Shown: positions 1-9,735, numbered from the stretch's first letter. The stretch: 64,000 nucleotides of DNA from Spirulina subsalsa FACHB-351 (GCF_026130165.1 NZ_JAIHOM010000005.1:1-64000), one strand, 5' to 3'. The notes: generated by a model from the sequence alone, not told the origin. Made by a program: numbers and translations.

Positions 1-1
1 C

Positions 2-130
2 CGGGATGTGAATGCCAGTGTAAATATTATGGCGGCAGGGCTTGCCGACCTGAATGGACAGGCGTTAAGCAGTGTTAGACCCCAATCTGGGGCGGTTGCT
101 TGTCTGTCTACCCATCAGGAGTCCACTTAA
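2..130 (+). CDS. tnpB: C-terminal end of an IS200/IS605-family TnpB protein (partial)
   Basis: An open frame enters from the left edge and ends at TAA 128-130, giving the last 42 residues. It begins RDVNASVNIMAAGL, the sequence around the last catalytic Asp of the TnpB RuvC-like nuclease (family pattern DRDxNAAxNI), followed by a short polar tail. TnpB is the RNA-guided nuclease carried by IS200/IS605 transposons. The tail ends inside a hairpin, as expected where the guide-RNA scaffold overlaps the 3' end of the gene. The zinc finger and the other catalytic residues lie outside the window, so intactness cannot be judged. Confidence 0.8.
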   Translation, partial: RDVNASVNIMAAGLADLNGQALSSVRPQSGAVACLSTHQEST

Positions 131-180
131 TGTGGACAGACTGGGAATCCCCGTGCCTTTAGGCCGGGGAGGATGTCAAT
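121..180 (+). ncRNA. IS200/IS605 right end and probable omega-RNA scaffold
   Basis: Two stem-loops follow each other. The first, GTCCAC (121-126) with GTGGAC (132-137), spans the tnpB stop codon. The second, CCCCG-T-GCC (149-157) with GGCCGGGG (162-169) around a TTTA loop, has the GC-rich form usual at the right end of these elements. In this family the RNA made from the 3' end of tnpB folds into the nuclease scaffold, and host DNA just outside the element serves as guide. The boundary, here put near 178-180, is inferred and not proven. Confidence 0.55.
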
Positions 181-211
181 CTGGGACTCTGGCTTAGGAC
201 TCCAGAGGCTT

Positions 212-3200
212 TTAGACCCCTAAACGCAAATCTAAAGTTAAGGGAAACTCCGGACTCCGTTGTACAGGAGGCAATTCAATCACCCCCGGACTGTGGCCCA
301 TCGGCACAAAACGCTCCATCATCCGGGATTCCGCTTCCCGAGGATTAATGGGGAACGTCTCGTAGAGCATCCCATTAGGGGGGGTGACATGATAGGTACA
401 GCCTCCAATAGAACGCCTGGTCCAAGTGTCTACAATGTCGAATAATAAAGGACTGTGGGGTGCGATCGCCGGATGGAGTTGTGAGGCATATTGACGAGCG
501 CGATAACGTACCCCGGCCACATATTCCCCCACCTTCCCTGTAGACCTTAATGGTACCGGCAAACCGTTACAAGTCACCGCATAGCGCCCCGAATCACTAT
601 CAGCATTCGGGGAATAGGCGATCGCACCCTCTAACTTCACCTGCAACCGTTCCATCGAATCATCCACATAGCGCGCCGTTCCTCCTCGACTGATTTCCTC
701 CCCCAACACCAACCAAGGTTCAATCCCGTGACGTAACTCCAAACGCATCCCCTCCCGCACAATCTCCCCATAAAACGGAAAACGAAATTCGAAAAACGGC
801 GCAAACCAATCCCACTCAAATAAAAAACCCGCCTCCCGCAACTCCACTATCACCCCGTTGAGATCCTCCCCAATAAAATGGGGTAACAAAAACCGATCCT
901 GTAACATCGTCCCCCAACGCACCAGAGGCCGTTCATAGGGACAATCCCAAAACCACGCCACTAACCCCCGAATCAGTAACATTTGCAACAAACTCATCTG
1001 AGCATGGGGAGCCATCGCAAAAGAACGAAACTCCAACAATCCCAACTGATTGCGGAAATTGTCCACCGGATATAACTTATCAATACAAAACGCCGTCCGG
1101 TGAGTATTTCCCGTCACATCAATCAACAAATTTCGCAACAATCGATCCACCAACCAAGCAGGCAACTCCTCAAACGGTTTAAACGACTGAAACGCCAATT
1201 CCAACTCATATAAACTCTCATGTCTCGCCTCATCCACCCTCGGCGATTGACTCGTTGGCCCCACAAACAAACCCGAAAATAAATAAGACAAACTGGGGTG
1301 ATTTTGAAAATAACTAATCAAACTCCTTAACAAATCAGGACGACGCAACAAAGGACTCTCCTCTACCCGTTGCCCCCCAATAGTAATATGAGATCCCCCC
1401 CCTGTACTCACCCGTCGCCCATCTCGCATATACTTTTCACTGCCTAAGCCACACAAACGCGCCTGTTCATACAAAGCCGTTTGAATCTTTACCAACTCAT
1501 CCCAACAGCTTGCGGGGTGAATATTCACCTCAATTACACCGGGATCTGGTGTAATTTGAAACCCCACAATTCCCCCCCCACCCGGCGGCGTGTAACCTTC
1601 CAAAATCACCGGAATTTTTAACGTTTCTGCCGTCTTTTCAATCGTCGCCATTAAATCCACAAATCCCCGCACCGAACTAAACGGCGGAATAAAAACATAC
1701 ATCACCCCACCCCGCACTTGCACCCCCAAAGCAATGCGAATGGAATCATCCGGTGAGAGACTGGGTTCAGTACAGACTTGAACCGGATCATGATCTAAGG
1801 AAAAAATCGCCTCAGAAACTAACTCCTCCGCCCAATCTTTCTGTTCCAACGGCAAGCGAAAGCCTAGGGTTGAATCCCCCACTAAAAGTTCTAAGCGTTC
1901 CTGCTTTAATGACCACTTACAAGTTGTCCAGATTAACGTTTCTTGTTCTACAGTAGATAAAATTGGTAAAATATAACCCGCCGCCTCGTCTTTTTCTACC
2001 TCATAAACCGGGAGAATTCCTGACGCATCAACCCCCAAAAAATGCCCTAACTGATGAATAAATTTATGGGCATCTTTGACCCCATATTTATAGTCTTTAT
2101 CCTCATCCGCCCGTAACAAGCTATTCTGCCATAACGGAACGCCATCTTTTCGCCAATAACAACCTAATGCCCAACGGGGTAATATTTCCCCCGGATACCA
2201 TTTACCCGAGCCATAATGGAGCAATCCGCCCCCTTGAGAAAAACAAGTTTCCAGCCGTTCTAATAATTTTTTGGCTAATTTATACTTATCTTCTCCCAAG
2301 GCTTCCACCTGCCACTGGGCAGATTCTAAGTCTTTCACCGAAACAAAAGTTGGTTCACCTCCCATGGTTAAACCAACCCCTAAATAGTCTAACTTATCCT
2401 CAATATTTTGCCCCAATTGATCAATTTTTTTCCAAACTTGTTCGCTGTAAGGTTTTGTCACCCGAGGAGTTTCTTCATGGCGCGTTACTGTCACCGCAAA
2501 ATCTAAACTCGACTCACAAGGTTCTGTTGTCCCTTGGACGGGACTCGCGGCCCCTGGTTCTGCGGTACAAACGAGGGGAATATGTCCCTCGGCAGCTAAA
2601 TATCCTGATGTAGGGTCAAATCCAATCCACCCCGCACCCGGTAAATAAACCTCGGTCCAAGCGTGTAAATCCCCACAATCTTCTTTAATACTGGGGGAAT
2701 CATCAAGGGGAGGAATGTCCTCTTGGAGTTGAATTAAATAGCCAGAAACAAAGCGGGCAGCTAATCCATAATGACGCAAAATTTGCACGAATAACCAAGC
2801 CGTATCTCGACAAGATCCTACTTTTTTATCTAAGGTTTCTTCGCAGGTTTGTATTCCTTCTTCTAATCGAATAATGTGGGTAATTTCTTGGGCAAGTTTT
2901 TGATTTAAGTCAATGATAAAATTGGGAGTATAAATATTAGAATATTGATTGTTTTGTATCCAGCTTTGCAGTAAATCTCCCGCTTCAATGGTTGCTAAAA
3001 AAGGTTCAAGTTCTTTGGCTAATTGATATTCGTAGGCAAAAGGATAATTGATGGCGTATTGTTCTAAAACAAAATTAAAGGGATTAATCGGTCGCATTTC
3101 CGCGATTAAATCTACATCAATTGATAAGTATTGCGTTTTTTGCGGAAAATTTAAGCGCGAGAGATAATTTCCGTAGGGATCTTGTTGCCAAGTAATGCTA

Positions 3201-3349
3201 TAGTTGCTCGGTTGGATGGTGATGTTATAGCTTTGAATGGGAGTGCGACAGTGAGGAGAAGGACGCAAACCCAAGGTATGAGGACCGAGAAAGACGGGTT
3301 GAGAATAGTGGTAGTGTAATTTATGATGCAGGCTAACTTTAAGGGTCAT
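212..3349 (-). CDS. Transglutaminase-like protease with DUF2126 domain
   Basis: A protein of 1045 residues. The bacterial transglutaminase N-terminal domain (about 1-90) is followed by a transglutaminase core with the cysteine-protease triad visible: Cys180 in GSCRDTAW, His229 in DLHAWTEVY and Asp245 in GFDPTSG. Residues from about 300 to the end form the large DUF2126 domain, with many conserved Trp, Arg and GGGSH-type segments. Length and order match the widespread bacterial family. No signal peptide is seen, so it is probably cytoplasmic. The substrate is not known. Elsewhere the family often sits with an alpha-E protein and a circularly permuted ATP-grasp protein, neither of which is adjacent here. 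The ATG start is followed directly by the family-typical first strand. Confidence 0.9.
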   Translation of the reverse strand: MTLKVSLHHKLHYHYSQPVFLGPHTLGLRPSPHCRTPIQSYNITIQPSNYSITWQQDPYGNYLSRLNFPQKTQYLSIDVDLIAEMRPINPFNFVLEQYAINYPFAYEYQLAKELEPFLATIEAGDLLQSWIQNNQYSNIYTPNFIIDLNQKLAQEITHIIRLEEGIQTCEETLDKKVGSCRDTAWLFVQILRHYGLAARFVSGYLIQLQEDIPPLDDSPSIKEDCGDLHAWTEVYLPGAGWIGFDPTSGYLAAEGHIPLVCTAEPGAASPVQGTTEPCESSLDFAVTVTRHEETPRVTKPYSEQVWKKIDQLGQNIEDKLDYLGVGLTMGGEPTFVSVKDLESAQWQVEALGEDKYKLAKKLLERLETCFSQGGGLLHYGSGKWYPGEILPRWALGCYWRKDGVPLWQNSLLRADEDKDYKYGVKDAHKFIHQLGHFLGVDASGILPVYEVEKDEAAGYILPILSTVEQETLIWTTCKWSLKQERLELLVGDSTLGFRLPLEQKDWAEELVSEAIFSLDHDPVQVCTEPSLSPDDSIRIALGVQVRGGVMYVFIPPFSSVRGFVDLMATIEKTAETLKIPVILEGYTPPGGGGIVGFQITPDPGVIEVNIHPASCWDELVKIQTALYEQARLCGLGSEKYMRDGRRVSTGGGSHITIGGQRVEESPLLRRPDLLRSLISYFQNHPSLSYLFSGLFVGPTSQSPRVDEARHESLYELELAFQSFKPFEELPAWLVDRLLRNLLIDVTGNTHRTAFCIDKLYPVDNFRNQLGLLEFRSFAMAPHAQMSLLQMLLIRGLVAWFWDCPYERPLVRWGTMLQDRFLLPHFIGEDLNGVIVELREAGFLFEWDWFAPFFEFRFPFYGEIVREGMRLELRHGIEPWLVLGEEISRGGTARYVDDSMERLQVKLEGAIAYSPNADSDSGRYAVTCNGLPVPLRSTGKVGEYVAGVRYRARQYASQLHPAIAPHSPLLFDIVDTWTRRSIGGCTYHVTPPNGMLYETFPINPREAESRMMERFVPMGHSPGVIELPPVQRSPEFPLTLDLRLGV

Positions 3350-3354
3350 GGATG

Positions 3355-3437
3355 ATAGGGAATAGGAAATGGGGAATAGTATTGTGACAAGTTAAGCCCT
3401 TTGTCCTCTTGTCAAGGCAATTGATAATTGATAATTA
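3355..3437. repeat. Short dispersed repeats (GGGAATA and AATTGATA types)
   Basis: The spacer upstream of the transglutaminase gene holds GGGAATAG-type heptamers (about 3357-3378) and AATTGATAATTGATAATT (about 3420-3437). The same motifs recur near 27.1, 28.2, 50.7 and 52.4-52.6 kb. They resemble the short tandemly repeated repetitive sequences known from filamentous cyanobacteria. No gene is seen in 3350-3573. Confidence 0.6.
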
Positions 3438-3573
3438 ATCACTGTTTACTAGACACCTCCTAAAACCCCCATGTTAGGAATGGGGTGATGGTAGTGGGTC
3501 AGATTTGACTTAGTTGGAACAGGAATTCCTGTAATCTTGACGCACCATCTTTAAACGGCTGTCTGATTACTGT

Positions 3574-4125
3574 TTACTGTAAAGAATGACCGCAATTGGC
3601 ACAAAAACGGTCACTCGGTTGTACAGGACTGCCACACTGACTACAAAAACGACGTTGTGCCGTGGGGGAAGATGACCCCATATTCATTTCCATGTTGCCC
3701 ATGCGCATTTGCATGGGGTTGGTGTTCATCTCCATATTGCCCATTTTCATGGGCTGCATGGGTTGCATGGGCTGCATGGGTTGCATGGGCTGCATGGGTT
3801 TCATTTCGGGTGCTTGGGGCATGGATACCCCGGAGGAAACTTGCATCTGTTGCGCTTGGCCCGAAGCGGGGAAACTGCCCATGGTACTCATGCTTCCCCC
3901 CTGAACTTGTATCAACTGTTCCCCTCGTTCGGTGTGAATTTGAATCACAACCCCTTGGGGAGTTTGGAAGACTTCCGGGGGAGCAGTCCAGGGTCCGGTG
4001 GTGAAACCACTGCTGGACTGTTGTTGCTGCCCTGAACTTCCTGTAAACGTGGTGACAACCGTTTGCGCCCCTTGATTGTCTAGATAAACGGTTCGATTGG
4101 CCCCTAACTCGCAGAGATAAGCCAT
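3574..4125 (-). CDS. Zinc-ribbon protein with Met-Gln-Pro repeats
   Basis: A 183-residue protein of unknown function. Residues 1-85 form a predicted beta-rich domain. Residues about 95-150 are low complexity and rich in Met, Gln and Pro, with about five PMQ units encoded by an 18-bp DNA repeat. The C-terminus has two Cys pairs, FCSQCG and FCANCG, a zinc ribbon of the type often fused to regulatory or membrane proteins. It lies just downstream of the Ser/Thr kinase gene on the same strand (84-bp gap), and that kinase also has a Cys4 N-terminal motif, so the two could be co-transcribed. That link is inference. Confidence 0.75.
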   Translation of the reverse strand: MAYLCELGANRTVYLDNQGAQTVVTTFTGSSGQQQQSSSGFTTGPWTAPPEVFQTPQGVVIQIHTERGEQLIQVQGGSMSTMGSFPASGQAQQMQVSSGVSMPQAPEMKPMQPMQPMQPMQPMQPMKMGNMEMNTNPMQMRMGNMEMNMGSSSPTAQRRFCSQCGSPVQPSDRFCANCGHSLQ

Positions 4126-4209
4126 GATTGCATTTGCCTCATTCGCTCTGCTGTTATTTTAAGACTGGGGGGAGATGCGATCGCCCATTCTTAACATTTA
4201 ATAAACTCT

Positions 4210-5802
4210 CTAGCCCCAAAAACCCCGTTTCCCGTTGGGTAAAATCGTCGTCCAACTGGTTTTAGCCACCCCTAACTGCTCATCCGTAATGGTGGCATTG
4301 GCTAAATTCGCCCCGCACAAATTCGTCCCGCGCAAGTTTGCCCCCCGGAAGTTGGCATAACTCAAGTCAGCCCCCCGTAAATCGGCCCCTTCCAAATCGG
4401 CCCCTACTAAATAAGCCCGTCCCAAGTTAGCATCCCGGAAATTGCTACTCACTAAACTCGCCCGACCAAAATCCGCATGATTCAAGTTTGCCCCCTGCAA
4501 ATTTGTCCGTTTTAACTTGGACTGGTGGAAAATTCCCCCTGCTAAGTTGGCTTCCGGCAAGTTTAAATTACTCAAATTTTGTTGGGCAAAATCCCGCCGC
4601 CCCTTGACATAAGCATTTAAAAGGGATTCTTCATCCAGTCGCTGAACTTTGCGTTTAGCCGGACGACCAGAGGTTTGTAGGGTGCTGGTTGTATCAAAAG
4701 CCCCCCGTCCACTCCGACCCAAGGGCGACCCCACATTAGGATTATTGCGCTTGTTGCGAATGGCCATCGCCAAGCGTTCCGTCGCCGAGAGGGGTTTTCC
4801 CGAGGGCGAGGAGTCATACATATCCCGTCCCGAGTTAGGCAGGTTATTCCCACTGCCTCCGGTGGGTTTTGCCACTAATCCCTCGGCTAAACTTTCGAGA
4901 TAGGGTTCCATATCCAAGGCTTTTAACACCTCGTCGGCTGTTTGGTAGCGATGACGGACGGAGACTTCTAACATTTTGCTTAATACATTGGCGAAGTTCT
5001 CCGAGATATCCACATTTTTCTGCCACATCATTTCCCCAGTTTTGGGGTCATAGTCTAAATCTTTGGGGGATTTCCCGGTGAGGAGATAAATACAAGTCAC
5101 CCCGAGGGCGTAGATATCACTAGCAAAGACAGGACGCAGGGCCATTTGTTCGGGGGGGGCAAAGCCCGGAGTCCCTACGGCAAAGGAGGTTAAGGCGGTT
5201 TGGTCGGAAGCGCTGGCTGGGGTTTGGGGGGTCACTTGATTTTTCACCGCCCCAAAGTCAATGAGAACTAACTTTTTATCTTGCTCTCGTCGAATTAAAT
5301 TAGCGGGTTTGATATCGCGGTGAATGACTTTTTGTGAGTGAATATACTGGAGCATGGGCAGAATTTCACTTAAAAACTGTCTGGCTCCGGCTTCACTGAC
5401 TGGACCATTGCGTTTAATTTCTTGCTGGAGATTATTCCCCTTAACGTACTCCTGAACGAGATAGAAAATCTTGTTGTCTTCAAAGTAGTCTAATAGGCGA
5501 GGAACTTGGGGATGATTGCCAATTTTTCCCAAGGTAGTGGCTTCTCGTTCAAAGAGTTCTCGCGCCATCTGGAAAACGTTGGGATCATTGGTGGAGGGGC
5601 GCAGTTGTTTAATGACGCAGAGGGGGTTTCCGGGTAGCTGTAGGTCAACGGCGAGAAAGGTTGCACCGAATCCGCCCTGTCCTAGTCCTTTGACGACACG
5701 GTAGCGATCGCGCAGAATAAGTTTACTGCCACAGGCTTGGCACACGGACACATGATCAGGGTTTTTGGGTTGAGGACAGGTGGGATTGAGGCAGTAACTC
5801 AT
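4210..5802 (-). CDS. spkB: Ser/Thr protein kinase with Cys4 motif and pentapeptide repeats (SpkB type)
   Basis: 530 residues. The N-terminus carries Cys4, Cys9, Cys21 and Cys24, a rubredoxin-like metal or redox motif. A eukaryotic-type kinase domain follows (about 34-300) with the glycine loop GQGGFG at 41-46, Lys65, HRD at 161-163 and DFG at 182-184, so all catalytic residues are present. After a low-complexity linker, residues about 410-510 are A(N/D)LxG-type pentapeptide repeats, which fold as a right-handed beta helix. This order of Cys motif, kinase and pentapeptide repeats is that of SpkB, a kinase linked to motility and oxidative stress in Synechocystis. The symbol rests on architecture, not on an alignment. 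Confidence 0.88.
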   Translation of the reverse strand: MSYCLNPTCPQPKNPDHVSVCQACGSKLILRDRYRVVKGLGQGGFGATFLAVDLQLPGNPLCVIKQLRPSTNDPNVFQMARELFEREATTLGKIGNHPQVPRLLDYFEDNKIFYLVQEYVKGNNLQQEIKRNGPVSEAGARQFLSEILPMLQYIHSQKVIHRDIKPANLIRREQDKKLVLIDFGAVKNQVTPQTPASASDQTALTSFAVGTPGFAPPEQMALRPVFASDIYALGVTCIYLLTGKSPKDLDYDPKTGEMMWQKNVDISENFANVLSKMLEVSVRHRYQTADEVLKALDMEPYLESLAEGLVAKPTGGSGNNLPNSGRDMYDSSPSGKPLSATERLAMAIRNKRNNPNVGSPLGRSGRGAFDTTSTLQTSGRPAKRKVQRLDEESLLNAYVKGRRDFAQQNLSNLNLPEANLAGGIFHQSKLKRTNLQGANLNHADFGRASLVSSNFRDANLGRAYLVGADLEGADLRGADLSYANFRGANLRGTNLCGANLANATITDEQLGVAKTSWTTILPNGKRGFWG

Positions 5803-6202
5803 TCAGCATCACCAATGTAGAAATACCAATCTGTAGAAATGCCCTTTGGGGGGCTGTACTAAATCCGGCTAGGGAAAGGGGGAGGTGTTCATTACTCAAA
5901 GAAAGGAAAACACACTGCGGAAAATACGCAATTTTTTAATCGCTTCTAATTTTAGAATCTCTGGGAGTTATTCGTATTTAGGGATTTATTCAAGGATTTC
6001 AAAAATAAGGTTGTCCCTTCGGCTCTTATCACTAGGATATACTAATTTTTCCCAATCTTCTTGTTAGACGACGGATTTTTAACACAGGGCAGGGTTGTAG
6101 ACCCTAGTTTTTTGCTACGATGAAACTTTGAACCCCAAAATGGGTACAAGTCCCGTCCTTCTAAAACGGGAAGTTGTTAAGTTAGCAGGAAGCGACGATT
6201 TA
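5803..6202. other. Gap between the divergent spkB-type gene and pheT
   Basis: A 400-bp AT-rich spacer that should hold both promoters. A 60-codon frame (5885-6067, GTG) lies here but has unremarkable composition and matches nothing I know. The only clear structure is the terminator-like hairpin at 6091-6113. A small inverted repeat, TCCCGT with ACGGGA, lies in the pheT leader at about 6152-6172. Confidence 0.5.
6091..6113 (+). terminator. Terminator-like hairpin in the pheT leader
   Basis: AGGGT (6091-6095) pairs perfectly with ACCCT (6101-6105) around TGTAG and is followed by TTTTTT (6108-6113). It lies 90 bp before the pheT start. It could end a short upstream transcript or act as an attenuator. 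The stem is only five pairs, so strength is uncertain. Confidence 0.4.
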
Positions 6203-8638
6203 ATGCTGATTTCTTTGAACTGGTTACGGGAGTTAGTTACAGTGGAACTCCCGCCGGAACAATTGGCGGAAGTGCTAACGCTGGCAGGTTTTGAAGTGGA
6301 AGAGATTATCGATCGTCGCGCCTTCGCAGAGGGTGTTGTTGTCGGTAAGGTTCTCGACTGCCAGCGTCACCCCAATGCGGATAAATTAAGTGTCTGTACG
6401 GTAGATTTGGGGCAAGCGTCTCCCTCTACGATTGTCTGCGGGGCGCCCAATGTGAAAGCGGGGATTTTTGTCCCGGTGGCCCCCCCTAAAACCTATTTAC
6501 CCGCGATTGATCTCAAGTTGAAGCCGACCAAACTGCGCGGGGTGAAGTCCGAAGGGATGATCTGCTCTTTGGCAGAGTTGGGACTGGCTAAGGAGTCGGA
6601 AGGAATTCATATTTTCCCCGATGAGGGGATGACTGTGGGCAGTGATGTGCGCCCCTATTTAGGTCTGGATGATGTAATTTTAGACTTGACATCGACAGCA
6701 AATCGTGCTGATGCCCTGAGTATGGTGGGGGTAGCGCGGGAAGTGGCGGCATTGACCCAAGGGGAGGTGAAGTTACCCCAAGCTTCTACGCCCAAGGTGG
6801 CGGGGAAGGGGGGGCTGACGGTGCGGGTGACGGAAAAACAAGCTTGTCCGGTTTATATTGGGACGGTGATTGAAGGGGTGAAAATTGGTCCGTCACCGGA
6901 TTGGTTAAAGTTCCGTCTCCAAGGGGCTGGCATTCGCCCGATTAATAATGTGGTGGATGTGACGAATTATGTGTTGTTGGAGTGGGGGCAGCCTCTGCAC
7001 GCTTTTGATCGCGATCGCCTGCAAACCCTGACCAACAACCCAGAATTGGCCGTAGGCGTGCGGTTTGCTCAGGGGGAAGAGTCTTTACCCACCCTCGACG
7101 GACAAACCCGCACCCTCCAACCCCAAAACCTGTTAATCACAGTGAATGATCGTCCTGTAGCTCTCGCTGGGGTGATGGGGGGCGAGGAAAGCGAGGTTCA
7201 TGACCAAACCACTAACCTCCTCCTAGAAGCGGCGTTATTTGACCCCGTAGCCATTCGCCGTTCCTCCCGGTGTCAAGGCCTCAGAACCGAGTCCTCGGCC
7301 CGCTATGAACGGGGGGTGAACCCAGTAGAATTGGATCTCGCCTGTGGGCGGGCGATTGCCCTGATTACCAAGTTAGCTGGGGGGCAGGTAGTGAGCCAAC
7401 AAGCCGATGATAGCCGTCCCCCAGTTCAAGACTGGACTCGCACCCTTGAATTGCGTTTATCTCGTCTTCAAGGGGTTCTGGGTCAGGTGAAGAAAGGGGA
7501 GGTGTTGGGAGAAATTGAAGCGTCGGAAGTGGAAGGGATTCTCAGCGCCTTGGGCTGTAAACTTAAAGCGGTTTCCGGTTCAGAAACGGTCTGGCAGGTG
7601 ACGATTCCCCCCTACCGTTACCGCGACCTAGAACGGGAAATTGACTTGATTGAAGAGGTGGCGCGATTATACGGTTATGACCGTTTTTGTGATACCTTAC
7701 CCCGCAAAACAGAACCGGGGATTTTGCCTCCCAAACGCAAGGCCTACAATGAGATTCGGTCGGCGTTGCGAGGGATTGGTTTAACGGAGGTGGTTCACTA
7801 TTCCCTCGTGAAACCAGAAATGGCGCAGGTGGTGATTGCTAACCCGTTACTGAGTGAATATTCAGCCCTACGTTATGAGTTGGTCAATGGGTTGTTAGAT
7901 GCCTTTGAATATAATCAATCCCAAGGGAATGGGGCTTTAAATGCCTTTGAAATTGGGCGCATTTTCCACAAGCTGGAAGATGGGAAACTGGGGGAAGCCG
8001 ATGAAATTGCCGGGATTTTAGGGGGGTCTTACTTCACCTCGGGACGCTGGACTACGAGCGGGAAGGGGTCGCCCATGACGTGGTATGAGGCGAAAGGGTT
8101 GTTAGAGAGTGCTTTCAGTCGTTTGGGGGTGACGGTGAACTATCAACCCTGTAGCACTGAGGCACTCTTTCACCCAGGTCGCACGGCTTCCCTGTGGCTA
8201 GGAGAACAGGAACTGGGGATTTTTGGCCAGTTGCATCCTCAAGTTCAGCGCGATCGCAACTTTCCCGAAGCCGTTTATGTGTTTCAACTCCAGGCCGAGG
8301 TTCTGCTGTCTCAAATGAAACACGACGAACCCACCAAATTTAAGGTCTATTCCCCCTATCCGGCCGTAGAGCGGGATTTAGCCTTCTTCGCCCCGGTAGA
8401 TTTAGCCGTGGGAACCCTTGCCCAGACCATGGAGGAAGCTGGAAAAGCCCTCCTAGAGCAGGTGGAACTCTTCGACGAGTATCAAGGGAAGGGGGTGCCA
8501 GAAGGTCAACGGAGTTTAGCCTTTAGTTTGGCCTACCGAGCAGGCGATCGCACATTAACCGACGAAGAAGTAGAACCCGTTCACCAAAAGGTACGGGATG
8601 CCTTAGTAGAGCAATTCACCGTCACCTTACGATCTTAA
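6203..8638 (+). CDS. pheT: Phenylalanine-tRNA ligase beta subunit
   Basis: 811 residues; charges tRNA-Phe in the cytoplasm as the alpha2-beta2 enzyme. I start at ATG 6203 ([12 protein letters not shown]), the standard N-terminus of the family, and not at an upstream TTG (6128) whose extension is not protein-like. Visible parts are the EMAP/OB tRNA-binding domain (about 40-150, with [10 protein letters not shown]), the B3/B4 editing region, the B5 domain with RLYGYDR, the catalytic-core-like region, and the C-terminal FDX-ACB anticodon-binding domain ([11 protein letters not shown]). Length is normal. No pheS is in the window, consistent with the split pheS and pheT genes of cyanobacteria. Confidence 0.96.
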   Translation: MLISLNWLRELVTVELPPEQLAEVLTLAGFEVEEIIDRRAFAEGVVVGKVLDCQRHPNADKLSVCTVDLGQASPSTIVCGAPNVKAGIFVPVAPPKTYLPAIDLKLKPTKLRGVKSEGMICSLAELGLAKESEGIHIFPDEGMTVGSDVRPYLGLDDVILDLTSTANRADALSMVGVAREVAALTQGEVKLPQASTPKVAGKGGLTVRVTEKQACPVYIGTVIEGVKIGPSPDWLKFRLQGAGIRPINNVVDVTNYVLLEWGQPLHAFDRDRLQTLTNNPELAVGVRFAQGEESLPTLDGQTRTLQPQNLLITVNDRPVALAGVMGGEESEVHDQTTNLLLEAALFDPVAIRRSSRCQGLRTESSARYERGVNPVELDLACGRAIALITKLAGGQVVSQQADDSRPPVQDWTRTLELRLSRLQGVLGQVKKGEVLGEIEASEVEGILSALGCKLKAVSGSETVWQVTIPPYRYRDLEREIDLIEEVARLYGYDRFCDTLPRKTEPGILPPKRKAYNEIRSALRGIGLTEVVHYSLVKPEMAQVVIANPLLSEYSALRYELVNGLLDAFEYNQSQGNGALNAFEIGRIFHKLEDGKLGEADEIAGILGGSYFTSGRWTTSGKGSPMTWYEAKGLLESAFSRLGVTVNYQPCSTEALFHPGRTASLWLGEQELGIFGQLHPQVQRDRNFPEAVYVFQLQAEVLLSQMKHDEPTKFKVYSPYPAVERDLAFFAPVDLAVGTLAQTMEEAGKALLEQVELFDEYQGKGVPEGQRSLAFSLAYRAGDRTLTDEEVEPVHQKVRDALVEQFTVTLRS

Positions 8639-8645
8639 GAAGACA

Positions 8646-8671
8646 CCGGGGGAGCATGAGCCATCCTCCGG
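8646..8671. terminator. Possible bidirectional hairpin between convergent genes
   Basis: CCGGGGGA (8646-8653) can pair with TCCTCCGG (8664-8671) with one G-U pair and a 10-nt loop. It sits just after the pheT stop and before the convergent 8726 gene. There is no T run, so it is a weak candidate. Confidence 0.3.
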
Positions 8672-8725
8672 ATTCTAAAGCTTGTGACCTGTGGGGGATT
8701 GTTAACCCGTTAAGGCTGAAACCTA

Positions 8726-9652
8726 TCAGTCAAGCGGAAAACGAGCAAGGATTTCCTCCCGGGAGAGTTGAATGAGGAGGGGGGTAAACTCTTCCGAGGA
8801 AAGGGAGGCGATGGTATTCACCCGTGCCATCAGTTGCTCATCCACTGTCCCAAAGCGTGTCCGGAGCAAGGTTTGAACAAATTCCCGGGTCGCTTGTTGT
8901 TCTCCTTCCCGCAAACCTTCAGCCTTCCCTTCTTCCCGCACTTCCGCCTTAATTTCCGCGTACATTTCTAATAAATTCATTATCAACTCCTGCTCTTCTA
9001 CATTTAAGGCTTCGGCTTTTCTTTGCCGCTTTTCCAAAATGGCAATCATCGCTTGTACTAATTCTAGAATATTTTCCCGTAGGGGGTCATTCTCCGGTAG
9101 ATTATCCAATTCCTCCACCGCTTGTTTTTGGACATTCCCCCGTCCTAATACTCTTAACCATAGCGTTTCTGGGGTTCGAGGTAACTGATGAATCACAATG
9201 AAGGCGGCTTTGAATCCTTCCCCGCAGAAGTAAATCCCACTCCCCCAGTTTTCCTCATCTGTACTAGCATTAAAACTGTTCAGAAAGTCTACGGAAGCTG
9301 TTGGAGTGAAAATCCACAGTCTGGGGAGTTCGTCCTCATTAACGGGGGTATTCTGGCGGTTGGCTTGACGTTCTAATTCTCCCTGTAAGGTAAAAAGTTT
9401 AATCAAACAAGTCCGCATTTCGGTGCGGGTAATGGCATTGCGGAAGGGTTCAAATAAGGCGGGGGTGCGGGTCATTTCCCCTAACAATCCTAAACGTTCT
9501 CGGTGGCTGTTGTTGGAGGTGTTAGGGGTGAAGAAAATATCAATATAACGGACTTCCGGGGCAATTTCTTTGTTGCTTTCTACTGTACCAAGGGGGGAGA
9601 GCAGTTCAGTGAGGTACTGTTTGGCGAATTGGTCGTGGATGAAACGAGTCAC
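8726..9652 (-). CDS. Rpn/PD-(D/E)XK transposase-like protein with DUF4351
   Basis: 308 residues, GTG start. The N-terminal half resembles the Rpn family of recombination-promoting nuclease/putative transposase proteins, with a conserved RYIDIFF strand near residue 36 and the helical FRNAITRTEMRTCL region. A Glu/Lys-rich helix (EIKAEVREEGKAEGLREGE) leads to a C-terminal DUF4351-like domain (RTRFGTVDEQLMARVNT...LSREEILARF). Cyanobacterial genomes carry many such genes, usually scattered and near repeats. The family belongs to the PD-(D/E)XK nuclease superfamily, but I cannot confirm a full catalytic set by eye. Confidence 0.75.
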   Translation of the reverse strand: MTRFIHDQFAKQYLTELLSPLGTVESNKEIAPEVRYIDIFFTPNTSNNSHRERLGLLGEMTRTPALFEPFRNAITRTEMRTCLIKLFTLQGELERQANRQNTPVNEDELPRLWIFTPTASVDFLNSFNASTDEENWGSGIYFCGEGFKAAFIVIHQLPRTPETLWLRVLGRGNVQKQAVEELDNLPENDPLRENILELVQAMIAILEKRQRKAEALNVEEQELIMNLLEMYAEIKAEVREEGKAEGLREGEQQATREFVQTLLRTRFGTVDEQLMARVNTIASLSSEEFTPLLIQLSREEILARFPLD

Positions 9653-9735
9653 AAGGGGTTACAGAACAAGGGACAGGGGTATTTTATCAGATGTTTTCTG
9701 GAGTCTCTCTTTTTGGTAGAGCTTAAAGGGTAGCT

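Noticed and set aside
3657-4035. Overlapping Cys/Gly-rich frames opposite the zinc-ribbon gene
   Set aside because: They are by-products of the ATGGGCTGC repeat read on the other strand.
5885-6067. A 60-codon frame before the terminator-like hairpin at 6091
   Set aside because: GTG start, basic residue-rich random-looking product, AT-rich spacer; kept only as part of the gap description.
6128-6202. A longer pheT frame starting at TTG 6128
   Set aside because: The extra 25 residues are not family-like and the standard N-terminus MLISLNWL begins at ATG 6203.
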